Origin: Beverwykella pulmonaria
Lineage: Eukaryota > Ascomycota > Dothideomycetes > Pleosporales > Melanommataceae
NCBI GenBank assembly: GCA_001599595.1
Contig: BCHH01000002.1
Span: forward strand, 2,358,925-2,422,924
Direction of reading: 5' to 3'
DNA length: 64,000 nucleotides
Below, one piece after another: positions 1-11,235 of this stretch. The notes under the pieces are model-generated. The model was given only the letters and a program-made list of their open reading frames with translations. It ran no database searches and was not told where the DNA came from. The position numbers and the translations under genes were made by a program. Within the stretch, counting starts at the first letter, position 1. The number at the start of each line of letters is the position of its first letter.

Positions 1-401
1 CGTGTGGTCAAGCTACAAGATGACAGAAGATCCGCGAGCGAACATCCGCTTTCATCTGCGATTATGCGAGAGACACAGAGCGGTATGATGTCGTTTGTGG
101 AGCGATTGAGGTGCTCTTTATGCATTCGAGTTTCAAGACTCGGGCAGGTACGGGTGCGTAGGTGAAGACTCTGGATAGCGAGTTTAGTTTACCGGTCGGG
201 CATGCCTCGAAGGCGTGTCTGAGAGGCTACATAGATGGTGAACTTGAGAGATATATAGGGCAGGATGGAACCATGGTGGGAGTATCAGTTTTATCATTCA
301 ACACAACAAAGTCTACTTCAACGACTCATATCTGAAGCTTTTCGACTCTTCAGTCCCATTTCATATTTCATTTGGACTCCTTGTCCTCCCATCCATCCAT
401 C
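1..401. other. Upstream intergenic region
   Basis: No coding frame with fungal features is visible here. It precedes the HAD-hydrolase gene and is probably its promoter and 5' UTR; a pyrimidine-rich stretch (about 360-400) lies just before the start codon, as is common in ascomycete promoters. Confidence 0.5.
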
Positions 402-1904
402 ATGGCACCCTTTTTTGAGAACACCGATATTATCGACACTGTGTCAAAACAAACACAAACCACCCTCTCGCCCAAAGCCCGTCCATATCTCCCACGACTG
501 AGCAGCCGCAGCTCCTTCGAGGGCAATGGAAATACTCTCAGCGTAACTGAAGAAGGCGAAGGTGGTCCAAATGCCATCGAAGTCCCTGCTACGCGAAGCC
601 AAACCGCTCACGTGGATCCTTACATGCACAACCTCAGCCTCTCGCCCTCAATGAAGGACCGTCGAGGATCTCGCAACTCCTTCGGGACCTCACTCCCGAT
701 TCCGCGCTCGAAACGTCAATCCCGCCTCTCTTCCGTCCACTACCCAGTCCGCCCGGGCATGCCACCTGTCCAAGCGAGTCGAGATATCCTCGCTGCAAAG
801 GTGCAGGATATGTCCTCTGAGAAGGTTAAGGCAGCAAAGAACATGGCCTTTGTCTTCGATATCGACGGCGTGCTCGTCCACGGTGACCGCCTGATCCCCG
901 AGGGCCGTCGCGTCCTCGAGATCCTCAACGGGGACAACGAACTCGGCATCAAGATTCCACACATCTTCCTCACCAACGGCTCCGGAAAACCCGAGGCCCC
1001 ACGGTGCAAGCAATTGTCTGAGATCCTGCACTCGCCAATCTCTACTGACCAATTCATCCAATCCCACACTCCCATGCGAGCCCTCTCCGAATACTACAAA
1101 ACCGTCCTGGTCGTAGGCGGGGAAGGGTACAAGTGCCGAGAGGTGGCCCAGGAGTACGGATTCGAGGATATAGTGGTTCCAAACGACATCGTGGCTTCGG
1201 ATCCGACCATCGCCCCATACCGCGTCTTCACCGAGGAGGATCGTGCCACGTCCCGTCCGCGCGACTTTTCAAAGGTAAACATTGAAGCCATTATGGTGTT
1301 CTCCGACAGCCGCGACTATGCTACAGATATGCAAATTATCATGGACCTGCTGCGCAGCGAAAACGGCCGACTACACACTGTAGCCAAGAACCCCGTATCA
1401 CAACGGATTCCCATATATTTTTCTCAGGGAGACATGCTCTGCCCAACTGAGCACCCCATTCCCCGGATGAGCCAGGGCACGTTCCGCATTGGCCTCGAGG
1501 CCATGTACAAGGCCTTGACGGGTGAAGACCTCGAACGTGTGGTGTATGGCAAGCCCGAATTGGCAACTTACAAGTACGCCGATGAAGTCATTGCCAGCTG
1601 GAACGAGCAAATCCACAACGAAGACATCCTGCCTTGTAAGACCAGTACGTACATGATCGGTGACAACCCCGCCAGCGATATCGTTGGAGGCAATCTCTAT
1701 GGCTGGAACACATGCCTCGTTCGTACCGGTGTATTCCAAGGCGGTGACAACGATGAGAATAACCCGGCGAACTTCGGTGTGTTCAAGAACGTCCTAACCG
1801 CAGTGCAGACAGCGATCCGCAAGGAGCTGGGCGAGGACTTCGGATTCGAGTTTGACCACCCCAACCCCATTCACGGAGGAGAGACCAACAGTGCGATTGA
1901 ATAA
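402..1904 (+). CDS. HAD-superfamily hydrolase (CECR5/YKR070W-like)
   Basis: Single-exon gene for a protein of 500 residues. The HAD nucleophile motif FDIDGVL sits near residue 152, followed by FLTNGSGKPE (motif II region) and, near the C-terminus, MIGDNPASDIVGGN, which matches the acidic motif IV plus the loop typical of the class IIA phosphatase-like HAD enzymes related to yeast YKR070W and human CECR5 (HDHD5). The first 140 residues are Ser/Arg-rich and look disordered or like an organelle-targeting extension. The family is thought to be mitochondrial and its substrate is not settled. I start at the first ATG (402); the open frame continues about 30 nt upstream without an ATG. The gene converges on the next one (2306-3580, minus). 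Confidence 0.9.
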   Translation: MAPFFENTDIIDTVSKQTQTTLSPKARPYLPRLSSRSSFEGNGNTLSVTEEGEGGPNAIEVPATRSQTAHVDPYMHNLSLSPSMKDRRGSRNSFGTSLPIPRSKRQSRLSSVHYPVRPGMPPVQASRDILAAKVQDMSSEKVKAAKNMAFVFDIDGVLVHGDRLIPEGRRVLEILNGDNELGIKIPHIFLTNGSGKPEAPRCKQLSEILHSPISTDQFIQSHTPMRALSEYYKTVLVVGGEGYKCREVAQEYGFEDIVVPNDIVASDPTIAPYRVFTEEDRATSRPRDFSKVNIEAIMVFSDSRDYATDMQIIMDLLRSENGRLHTVAKNPVSQRIPIYFSQGDMLCPTEHPIPRMSQGTFRIGLEAMYKALTGEDLERVVYGKPELATYKYADEVIASWNEQIHNEDILPCKTSTYMIGDNPASDIVGGNLYGWNTCLVRTGVFQGGDNDENNPANFGVFKNVLTAVQTAIRKELGEDFGFEFDHPNPIHGGETNSAIE

Positions 1905-2305
1905 GTTTTATTCCTGCTATTACAGTTCGAGGCGTTAGGGTTTCATTCCGTTTCAGCGTTCCATCCCCTGCAAACTCCATCAAGTTTGCATAGACAGATA
2001 TTCAACATTCCATAAGAAGTTCATGCCTGCAAAGGCGAATAGATACTGTTATCTCGTCCATTGTGTTAAGTAGCTGTCTGTGAAGCATACCACTGTACCA
2101 TTGCGCGAATGAGATGGCTCATTGTAGTGCACGTCGCTTGCCTCACTTCAACGTCTTCCTGAGAGAAATGAATATCTTTCTTGGTAGGCTAGACGGGTAA
2201 GAAAATGTCATACCCGAAGTCTATCCTGGCGCAAGCGCAGGTTGCCGTTCTGAGAACTCAGATCCCATCGCTGGGGTGGATAGAGGAGGCTGGCACCTGG
2301 TAATA
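1905..2305. other. Convergent 3' intergenic region
   Basis: About 400 bp between two genes that point towards each other. It should hold both 3' UTRs. I see no other gene or repeat. Confidence 0.5.
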
Positions 2306-3580
2306 TCAACCAGGCAGAAGTTGATCTAGCAAATGGAGATTTCCTTCCTCCCTAGCCTTGGCCACCCGGCTCGTTTCGCGGCGATCTGTACTTGGTACGC
2401 GAGACAAGACAAGATCGGGGAAGTTCTCTTGCGTGAAGGCGATGGCAAATTGGGCATCAGCAAGCTTTTGCTCTGAAAGCAGCTGGTGGGCGACTCCCAA
2501 GCACAGCTGAACTAGGAGTTGACGCCTGGACGTCGAGGTGCCTTTGATATGCGTAGCCGCCCCTTTCGGGTCACGTATAAACGCTAATCCTGGGCCAGCA
2601 GTCGGTTGCGAAGGATGATGTAGCCACAATATGGACTGGATCGCTGTCGTCCATGAGCCGGCCCAGATGTTGCAAGATTGCAGGAAGGACTGATACAGTT
2701 CCTTGGAGACGCCCGTTGTTGGGTTTGCGAGGATGTGTCTAACGAGATTCGCGCCAGTCGGCTGGAGGATCCTTTTTGTGAAACCATACTCGGCTATATC
2801 GATAAATTTCACTGCCCGGAGGAAGGTAGCAAGCGCGTGGTCGATGGTAGGCTCACTCGCGAGTCTTGATGCTACCATTAGTTTCAAGATTTCAGTTCGG
2901 AATGCTAGCACCCGGCCTGCATCTAAGCCGGTCTCTTTAATTCGTTGTTCAGGGTTGTATTTGAGCCACCGCCACAATGGTGCGGTTGTGCCCTCCGCCA
3001 ACAGCAAGGGCACCAGTTTTTTGACAAGGGGACACCGCTCTTGGTCGACAAACTCCTTGGAAAAGTCTTCGCCGCTACTTTGTAGCCAGGCAGCAATGCA
3101 AGAGCCTGGTTTACTTTCATCGCGTCTTTTTTGCGAAGTCTCAGGTGGAGCTTGGGCGGCGGCTTTCTCCCACATCTCTAGACAGAGCACCGCCTGGCGC
3201 ACATTGGCAGCCCCAGTGGCAATCTGGGAATGAAACCATCCCAACGGGTCTTTCAAAACATGGCGAGCATCCGATGGATTCGACCCTCTTCGCCGAGGCC
3301 GTGCGGCAAAAAGGGGATTGGTGAGGATCGACTCGATGTGGGTGCTGGCGGCGCTCTGCGAGGACGGGGTGGAATTGCGGCGGGCATGTTTCAATGGCGG
3401 TGCCTGCTCAAAGTGTGTGCGGTCGGGCGCAGAAACGGGATGCTCGCGATCGAGGTGGTCGCGGAACGAGGTGGTGAGCAGGTTGAGCAGATGCTGGCTC
3501 TGCCGGTTGGAGAGGGGCAGCTGCGGGTGCAGCTTGGAGGCGAGGCCGCTGAGGGCGCGGCGGCCTGGTGCGGGCTGCAT
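2306..3580 (-). CDS. Conserved fungal hypothetical protein, 424 aa
   Basis: Uninterrupted frame from an ATG at 3580 to a stop at 2306, coding for 424 residues. The N-terminal 100 residues are rich in Ser, Arg and Pro; the rest looks like an all-helical globular protein with segments such as LVKKLVPLLLAEGTTAPLW and repeated Leu-rich helices. No catalytic motif, signal peptide or membrane segment is obvious. A long, stop-free, single-exon frame with non-random composition, placed head to head with DEF1, argues that it is real, but I do not recognise the family and assign no function. Confidence 0.7.
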   Translation of the reverse strand: MQPAPGRRALSGLASKLHPQLPLSNRQSQHLLNLLTTSFRDHLDREHPVSAPDRTHFEQAPPLKHARRNSTPSSQSAASTHIESILTNPLFAARPRRRGSNPSDARHVLKDPLGWFHSQIATGAANVRQAVLCLEMWEKAAAQAPPETSQKRRDESKPGSCIAAWLQSSGEDFSKEFVDQERCPLVKKLVPLLLAEGTTAPLWRWLKYNPEQRIKETGLDAGRVLAFRTEILKLMVASRLASEPTIDHALATFLRAVKFIDIAEYGFTKRILQPTGANLVRHILANPTTGVSKELYQSFLQSCNIWAGSWTTAIQSILWLHHPSQPTAGPGLAFIRDPKGAATHIKGTSTSRRQLLVQLCLGVAHQLLSEQKLADAQFAIAFTQENFPDLVLSRVPSTDRRETSRVAKAREEGNLHLLDQLLPG

Positions 3581-4019
3581 ATGGAGCTGAGTGGATAGGT
3601 TGACGGGTATGCGTCTTCACGCAGCGTCTTGGTGGTGAGTGTCAAGCTTGGCTGGGCCGCGGGGTGGGACGTGTGGTGGCGGGTGGTGCTGAGCCAAGCT
3701 GAAACACGACGTCGCCAAGGTCACGTGCGGCAGAAGATCGCGCCGCCCCCAGAAAGCGCCGCCGTGCTTGCTCTTTACACCTATCCATCGACCCACCTCC
3801 TCTCCTCCCCAGCCCGCTCACCTCATCGCCCACATCGCAACAAAGCTGCGCGTCCAACGGCCGTCGGAGCAATCTGAGTGCCAAGCGATTGCTTGTCCTT
3901 AAGCTACGACCTTGACCTCCCTGCCTCCGCCATCAGCTCCCTCCTCTACCATCTCCTCACCCACTCCACCACGCCCCAGCGGCTCGTCCACAACCATACT
4001 CACACACCCACACACTCAC
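3581..4019. promoter_or_regulatory. Divergent promoter between the 424-aa gene and DEF1
   Basis: A 439-bp shared upstream region. The DEF1 side is strongly CT-rich (about 3780-4015), a typical pyrimidine tract before a fungal start codon. No TATA box stands out. Confidence 0.5.
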
Positions 4020-7000
4020 ATGTCTGAAGTACAGTCCCGGCCCGCCGCGCGCGGCAGGACTTCAGCCCGCGGCGGACGAGGCGCACACGGCTCGCGAGGT
4101 CCTCGAGCAAGCAAACAAACCAACGGCGAGTCGGCCATCGACACATCGGCCGACGAGGGCGAATTGGGCGAGCTGAAGCGCCGTCATAAGTCGCAATTGG
4201 TTATACTCAAAGAGATGTTCCCCGCCTGGGACGACGTTGATCTCGTGCTGGCTATTGAAGACTCTGATGGCGACGTCCAGGCCACCATCGAGAAGATTAC
4301 CGAAGGTAAGCGCCCCCATTCGCTGCATCAAGCATCGCCCTGTGCGCTTGATCAGCCTGCAATCCTTCAATGGCTACCATGGAGTGCCCCTGCTGACCGT
4401 TTTTTTTGTCTAGGAAACGTCTCCCAGTTCGCCGAAGTCAAGAAAACCAAGGACCGCTCCCGCTCCAAAGTAAAGGACTCAAGCGCGCCAACAGACGGTG
4501 GCCTATCCGTGCGTGGAGGAGGTCGCCCCAGTCGTGGTGGTGACAGCGTTCGCGGCGGCCGTACCCGCGGTACTGAGCGAGGCCGCGGAGGGTTTCGTGG
4601 TGCCCGTGGAGGAGCTACGAATGGCACTCGGCCTACCGGTGCACCAGCGTCGATTCCCACGACCGAGTCGCCGGCTTGGGAAGTGGCAGCTGAATCCAAG
4701 GAGGATGAACCAGCCGCAGCCGAAGAAGCCCCTGCTCCTTCGAAGATTCACGAGCCCGAGGTCCCGAAAGCTGCTGCACCAGCACCAGCAGCTAAGAAAA
4801 CATGGGCCAGCATGTTTGCGAAGCCAAAACCGGCGCCCGCGCCCCCGAAGCCTGCCGTGCAACCTCCCGTTGCGCAAGAGGAACCCGCCCCCCCACCGGC
4901 TGAGGTTCCCGCTCATGAAGAGCCGCAGGAGGCAGTGGTGGAACCAGAAGAATTGCCTACAGAGCCGGTTGTAGATGAGGTAGTAGAGGAGCCCCAGGTT
5001 GCCGTTGAAGAGGAGCCGGAGTTGATCCCCGAGAAGCTAGAGGAAGCAGGCCCTGAGATTACGCTCACTCCCTCCAAGGATGAGCTCACAAAGGATAATG
5101 TTGAGCATTTGCCAGACGAGTCTCAGCCGCCGCCGACAGAAACGGCTGCTAGCACCGTTGCTGGCTCAGGTGACATTGGCAGCGTCACCGGTGTAGCAAC
5201 GCCATTAAGCACATCAGGCCAAGCACCCATCAGTCGCCCAGCTGTTGGAGGATATGCGACGACTGCCCTCAAAGCGACCGGGGTGCCTCACCGCAGCGCC
5301 AGCTTCCAGCGAAGACTCGTTGAACAGCAGGAGGCCGTTGTGATGCCAGGAAACCACGCAGTCGATCGAGCAGCTGTCCAATTCGGCAGCCTCGGACTGA
5401 ACGGCGATTTGGATGCAGACAGTCTGGATGTTGACGAAGATAGAGAGGAAGCAGAGACGCGGACCCAACCACCCCAACACTCGCCCGTTCAGCCAAGGGC
5501 TTCGCTGCCTCCTGCGCCTCGTCAGGCTCCGCAAGCGGAAGCTCAACCGCAAGAAACTGTTCCCACGCCCAAGCAGGCCCCCGGCCTACCCCCGCCATCT
5601 CAGCAACATCAGCCTGCTGCCCATCAAATACCGTCTAACCCGCTCGGCCCACAAGCGATGCAGAGCCAAGGCTCACAAGGCAGCCAGCCCTACAACCAAT
5701 TTGGTCGATATGGACAGAGTGGTGTTCAATCCGAACCTTCGGCTCCCCCACAGAAGCAATATGATCCATTTGGCCAACAGGCACCACAGTCGAGCCAATA
5801 TGACTATCCAAGCCAGCAAAACCAGAACCTGGCACAGCAACCTCAAACGCAGACTGGTGGTTTCTCGTCTGCGCCTGACAGCTTTAGCTCGCAGTACCTC
5901 ACTTCTGACCAACAGCGCTCTGCGTATCAGAACTACTATCAAACGTACGGCCAGCAAAACACCCAAAGCCAGCAAGAAGCTGGCTCTGCGCAACAGCGTA
6001 CTGGCAGTGCTTTCGGCGCCGGTCCAAACGACTCGAGTTTCCAACAGAGCCAACAAACTCAACAAGTAAGCGCTTTTTCATTTGAGGAACAGGAGCAGAA
6101 TGTAAATAATGTTGCCACACTTCCTTCTTCACAATCTCACAATAAATTACCTATCGCTAACCATCACGAACAGACTCAAAGCCGCTACAACGAGGCTCAG
6201 AACAGCGGTCACACCACCCCGAATCCTGTTCTGGCTGGACAGCATCCTACAGGACCAGCATCCCAGCAAGGTCAACCTATGCATCAGCCTCACGCTCAAC
6301 CCGGGCAGGGCGGCGGTTACCCATACAATCACCCGTATTTCGGTACCCCGTACTATGCGGCTTATATGAACCAATATGGAAATTATGGACAGCAGCAGGG
6401 AGGCTATGGTGGTTTTGGTGGGAAGGGCATGTACGGCCAACCACACCACTATGGAATGTCTCCGCAGGCATCATTTGACCAGCATTCGGGTTCGCCCGCT
6501 AACGCCGGTGGCTTCGGACAGTCTTCTATGCATGGCCGAGACAGTGCACTTGGTGGAGGCCTTGGCGAATATGGCCGTTCGGTCTCAACCGCTTCGCAAA
6601 CTCAGCATACCGCCACCGCTGGTGCTGGTGGCTTTGGGGCTCTTCCGGATACATTCGGACGATCGCAAGGGGGCTATCCGAACCAGAACTCTTCGTATGG
6701 ACAGCAACAGGGAGGCCAACAAGGTGCCAACGAGGATTCTTTGAGACCATTCGGCGATTCAAAGAGCGGCGGACCTAGCCCGTCTGCCTTGGGGGCTCAA
6801 CCAGGACGACCAGGGTCGGCAACCAACAACACGCCTGGTCAAGCTGGTCAAGCTGGACTGCCCCAACAATCTCACCAACAAGGTTTTGGCGGTTATCCTG
6901 GCCATCTGAACCAGAGCCAGGGCAACCAGTATGGCGGTCTTGGTGGTCTTGGCCACCAGGGAGCTGGAAGCCATCAGTCTGGAGGATATGGCCAGTATGG

Positions 7001-7076
7001 CGGATTTGGTGGCGGAGGTTACGGGAGCTACAACCGCGGCGGATGGGGAACGAATTACGGGCAGCAGCAGCACTAA
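4020..7076 (+). CDS. DEF1: RNA polymerase II degradation factor DEF1
   Basis: Exons 4020-4305, 4414-6065 and 6174-7076 give 946 residues. The N-terminus is Arg/Gly-rich, followed by a CUE ubiquitin-binding domain (about residues 45-90: LKEMFPAWDDVDLVLAIEDS, then the helix with ATIEKITEG), a basic RGG block, an acidic and Pro-rich middle, and a very long Gln/Gly/Tyr-rich C-terminal half that looks prion-like. This is the layout of Def1, which promotes ubiquitylation and removal of stalled RNA polymerase II and acts in the DNA-damage response; yeast Def1 is cytoplasmic until its C-terminus is processed. Both introns have GTAAGC donors. Each is exactly 108 nt and free of in-frame stops, so their retention would also give a full-length protein. 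The start was chosen at the ATG after the CT-tract. Confidence 0.9.
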   Translation: MSEVQSRPAARGRTSARGGRGAHGSRGPRASKQTNGESAIDTSADEGELGELKRRHKSQLVILKEMFPAWDDVDLVLAIEDSDGDVQATIEKITEGKRPHSLHQASPCALDQPAILQWLPWSAPADRFFCLGNVSQFAEVKKTKDRSRSKVKDSSAPTDGGLSVRGGGRPSRGGDSVRGGRTRGTERGRGGFRGARGGATNGTRPTGAPASIPTTESPAWEVAAESKEDEPAAAEEAPAPSKIHEPEVPKAAAPAPAAKKTWASMFAKPKPAPAPPKPAVQPPVAQEEPAPPPAEVPAHEEPQEAVVEPEELPTEPVVDEVVEEPQVAVEEEPELIPEKLEEAGPEITLTPSKDELTKDNVEHLPDESQPPPTETAASTVAGSGDIGSVTGVATPLSTSGQAPISRPAVGGYATTALKATGVPHRSASFQRRLVEQQEAVVMPGNHAVDRAAVQFGSLGLNGDLDADSLDVDEDREEAETRTQPPQHSPVQPRASLPPAPRQAPQAEAQPQETVPTPKQAPGLPPPSQQHQPAAHQIPSNPLGPQAMQSQGSQGSQPYNQFGRYGQSGVQSEPSAPPQKQYDPFGQQAPQSSQYDYPSQQNQNLAQQPQTQTGGFSSAPDSFSSQYLTSDQQRSAYQNYYQTYGQQNTQSQQEAGSAQQRTGSAFGAGPNDSSFQQSQQTQQVSAFSFEEQEQNVNNVATLPSSQSHNKLPIANHHEQTQSRYNEAQNSGHTTPNPVLAGQHPTGPASQQGQPMHQPHAQPGQGGGYPYNHPYFGTPYYAAYMNQYGNYGQQQGGYGGFGGKGMYGQPHHYGMSPQASFDQHSGSPANAGGFGQSSMHGRDSALGGGLGEYGRSVSTASQTQHTATAGAGGFGALPDTFGRSQGGYPNQNSSYGQQQGGQQGANEDSLRPFGDSKSGGPSPSALGAQPGRPGSATNNTPGQAGQAGLPQQSHQQGFGGYPGHLNQSQGNQYGGLGGLGHQGAGSHQSGGYGQYGGFGGGGYGSYNRGGWGTNYGQQQH

Positions 7077-8941
7077 AGTCCCTAGATTTGGAATCTTCAT
7101 GGCGAAGGATACTTAGCCTTGGTGCAAGATCATTGCTCATCTATGGGCAAGGAAAACCAAGTCAACGGGGCTGGGTTTGCATATCCCAATTTCTGAATTG
7201 ATGGCATAGCATATTTGTTTGCTGCTTTTGTACTATGATGAACAACCGGATCTCTTTTCTCCTCTTCTTCATCCTGTCACTATTTCCTTGTCTGTCCTGT
7301 CTTGAACGGCGCTCGTGCTATGATCAACTGCGATCTCAAATTTATTTTCTGGAGTCTTTTCTTAGTGCAACTCAATGGGCAAGGGAGGATCTCCACGTCC
7401 AAAAAATTGTGTTTTTGTGGTTTTTGCGATTTTCACTTTCTTGGTCTTATATGACAACGAGTGTTTGGTTGCGTTTTCTACTCCTGATCAGGGCTGCGAT
7501 AGGAGAAACGAAAAGTGAGAGCAAATTTAACTTTTAGTGCAGCAGAATGTATGGAAGCTACGAATGGGAGGGAGTGGGTTTTGTGATCAGGCAGGATAAC
7601 GGTAGTCTAGTATGGGCTTCATGACGAGTCGTAGCGATACGATCTATCAATCCAACCTAATAGTAACCCACAATCTTTTTTTTTCTTTCTGGCGAGCGGT
7701 GTATAGTTGGTGGTTCGACTGTTCCCATTGTTTCAAACCTACGTTATGCAGTCCCACCCGCCAACGTGCGCTGCTGACAGGTCCGCATTGATGCTGCTTT
7801 CGCTGTATGCTAAAGTATAGACATGGTAGTGTCCAGCGCAGAGCCTCACCGCTGGTCTACCCGCCCTCTCTCACGCGTTTGTCTTGCTGCTTGTTCCGAA
7901 ATCACCCGAGTATCTCTCTTCGTTTGAATGACTAGTCTTGGTAATTCACTGGAAGCATCATGGCGTCTTCCGAGTGTCTTCCGAAAGAGTCATGGCTCAG
8001 CCGATGGGCATTCGAAAAGCGTGAGGTCAAATTTAAATTGTAGATCTGATACGAGGCACAGGGATCTTTCATCCTGGGACCCCAGCAGTAGGTGCGCGAT
8101 AATGCAGGTACGTAGTCTTTTATCGGCGCCGGCCCGAACGGGAGAAGAAATATTTTCGAAATATGGCGCCTTCATGTGCAACTCCGACACGGTCTGACGC
8201 ACACTGTGGTCTATGCACGCCGACATGTGTCACGCATAGTCTCTCTGCCTCGTAGAGACTCAGTAAGAACTACCAATATGTCCATGATGACACCCCCATC
8301 CCTTTTAGTGTGGTTCTCTCAATCAGGTAGCACGCTTACACGGCGCTCTCGAATAATCGCGCTGACGCTTCTCGTCTTACCCACTCGCGGCATCCTGGTC
8401 AGCAAACTTGGAAGTAATCATTCACCGCTCCTAATTCTCAATCCAACCTTTCCCAGTCTGTTTCCGACAGGCCCTGCTACTGCACCTCGACGCGATGATC
8501 CACATCCTCTAGTCCTCGAATAGGTTAGATCCTCGGGAGCCACGCAGCGTGGCATGCCGGCATCGTCCGGGTGGGGCCTTATCAGCACCCTGATGGACGG
8601 TTGGACTGTGAGTCTGAACTTTTGAAGGGAAGCTTTATAAAGGGTGCGCCCTCTTCGACTTGAGGGATATATAAATCAATTGAGCTGAGAATCTTGGAAG
8701 AGGAACCGCGATTGGAACGGCAAGAGGCTTGAAGACTGAGCTGAGCGAACGCCGAGCAATCAACGCACCAATTACTTTCTTTTGCGGACTTTATCTGATA
8801 TCATAGCTATCACCTCATTCCCAACGCCTCGTTCATCATCTTCCCTTTCTCAACGCACCTCAAACACCTCAAATCAAATCATCAAATCATCATCCCGCTA
8901 AGCGTCGAACATCCAAACTTCAAATTATCAAGCCCATCAAG
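7077..8941. other. Long intergenic region
   Basis: 1.9 kb without a convincing gene. The first 500 bp should include the DEF1 3' UTR. The last 250 bp (8690-8941) are rich in C, A and T with CAAC/CATC repeats and lead into the next start codon. Short frames in the middle have no fungal gene features. Confidence 0.5.
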
Positions 8942-9944
8942 ATGTCAGAACCACACTCCGTATCGTCGCCACTTCTCAGACTCCCCTTCGAGATCAGATT
9001 GATCATCTACGAATATCTGCTTTTCCCATCCACCACTCCGTTGTCTGGCCAAAGCACCTCAGTTAGCAATCTGCTTCCCAACTACCACACATACTACACT
9101 TCGGATTCAGATACCGACGCCTTTACCCTGCCTGTTCGGACTATCGATCCATATCTCGGAGCGCATAGTTCAAGAGCCTGGAGACGGAGGTCTACGTATC
9201 ACGTACGCACTGGTGAGTTCCTCATGTTTCATTCATTTATCGCTCTTCTACTTCAAAAGATGTGAATCGAATGAACGAGCATGAAAGACTGACGGACCAA
9301 AAGGCCCTTTCCTAACCTCCTCCACACCCACGACCTACCGCGTTCTCCTCTCGCCCTACACATTGCACCTCCGGCAAAGCATCCCCTCACTCCTCTACCT
9401 AAACCACCAAATCCACGCCGAAGCCTCCAAAATCCTCTACTCGACCTACAACTTCTCATTCTCCACCAACGTGGAAGCCATAGTCCCCTTCCTCTCAGAC
9501 CTGACTCCCTGCTCGCTTTCTTCGCTTCGGCACCTTTCCCTCGCCAAAAAAGCTCTGCCCTATACCAAAGAATTTGACCGCGCGGAATGGAGCAACGCCT
9601 GCGCGTACCTCACTTCACATTCCTGTCTGCAAATACTTTCTTTGGACATCATGGCCGGAAAGCCCGCAGACGGCTGGGATGAAGTTACCCCCATTTCTGC
9701 CTCTGACTTTGAAGTCTTGAGGCGCGTGAAGAAGGAGTGGGGGTCGGAGGTTGGCGGTGTAGATCTCGAGTGGGTGGAGCAATTGATGGCCATTAAGGGG
9801 CTGCGGAACTTGAAGATTCAAACAAAGGTGGAACACTGTCCGCCTCCGAGGAGTGAGATTATGGCGTTTTGGGTTGCGTTTAGCAAGAGTATTGAGAGTG
9901 GCTTTAAGGAGTGGATTCAGGAGGTTATGATAGGAGGGAACTAA
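8942..9944 (+). CDS. F-box/2EXR-like protein, 303 aa
   Basis: Exons 8942-9212 and 9304-9944 (intron 91 nt, donor GTGAGT, branch GACTGAC, acceptor AAG) give 303 residues. Near the N-terminus is LLRLPFEIRLIIYEYLLFP, the signature of the fungal F-box-like/2EXR proteins (short L-P-x-E-I-R-x-x-I-Y-x-Y-L-L helix). After the splice comes LLYLNHQIHAEASKILYSTY, the second conserved helix of the same group, which alone confirms the joint. The rest resembles the degenerate C-terminal part seen in this very large, fast-evolving ascomycete family. It may be an adaptor for ubiquitin ligases, but the targets are unknown. Confidence 0.85.
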
Positions 9945-11235
9945 AGGGTGGTGGCAAAGCTGAAATGGAGGGAGAACGAGTCTTGCGGAGTAATATGATT
10001 AATATGGTATGGGTGAGCGGTAGTGGAAGAAAGTATACAATGCTTCGAGTATGCTATTTGTATTTTAAATTAAGGATGCAACATTGACGATCATTTCTTT
10101 TACTCATACCCATCATTCTATCGCGTCAACATGTAAAGCAACAACAAAATGCACATCTGGAAACTCTATTGTGAGAGTTGCCACAATCGCTCATTCCTTG
10201 AACAAGGTTTACTGTCTGAATCAAGGAGAAGTCATCGCCGATAGTGCGATAACATTTCGCTCTCGTCACTGGGTACACTGCTACACTTTCGCCCCGTCTC
10301 CATTTGTACCACATGTCCAATGACATGATATTGTCTCACTTCTCCACCCTCCACTCAACGGGGGAACAAACGAACTGACATGCAATAGGAGGCAAATCGT
10401 TCGAGAAACTCTCTACAATCCTTTACAGGTCAAATCCCTGACCACCTGTTGTACTTAACCCCCTTTGAAAAAACCCGTCCGCTTGAAGGTATCAAAACGA
10501 AGGAAGTAATGAGACAAGCTTTGGCATCTAGACCCAAAATGCGATCAATTGTAACTTGGTTAATTGCTCCTTAGAATGCTCATCACATGCTTTGAGAACT
10601 AAATGTGCAATTTGTCTTTGAACTTCCATTGTGTCCGATATGCTCAAGTTGTTGTGTTGACTGGGTTCATTTGTCTAAACCACCCTAAACAGCACGTGGA
10701 TGTTCGTTGTATGAAGCCGCTGAAGGAATATATGGGAACAACGCTGCCTTAGAGACATTTTATCGCCACGTATTGTGGACTGGATGGGATGTTACACTGT
10801 ATTCAATGGGGTATATTCCTCTATCCTCCGTTACCTAGATGTACCTAACTAACAACGATATTCTAATCATAGATCTCTCATATATTCTCAAATCATTCCC
10901 ACTACCACCATAGAACTCTCGATCCGTGCTGGAACCTACCTGAACAAAGTCCACCAACATTTGTCGCCTCGTCGGTTCCCGAAAGTGGACTAACTTTCCT
11001 AGCCTGAACAAAAAGCAACGACGTCGCACTTGCTTTTGATGATGATTTGTCGTAGGCCTGCAGTCGAGAAGCATCCATCACCAATCTTTCCAACTTTCGA
11101 CTTCACCACAGTCCCCATCCGTAGCCGTCGCCGTGTTGCTGTGATCCTCTCCCATGCTGCCAACTCAAACTCTGAGCCCATCAAATTTGGAAAAAGCAAC
11201 GCCAAAAATGCAATGCCAGTAACACAACGCCGTGC
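9945..11235. other. Intergenic region between F-box-like gene and PRP4
   Basis: About 1.3 kb between two 3' ends. The right part (roughly 10,900-11,235) is probably the 3' UTR of the PRP4 gene. No further gene, RNA or repeat is seen. Confidence 0.45.

Noticed and set aside
372..401. TTG-initiated extension of the HAD hydrolase
   Set aside because: No ATG; the ATG at 402 is the natural start in a eukaryote.
10401..10450. tRNA-like stem around CAGGTCAAATCCCTGACC
   Set aside because: No D-arm, anticodon arm or acceptor stem around it.
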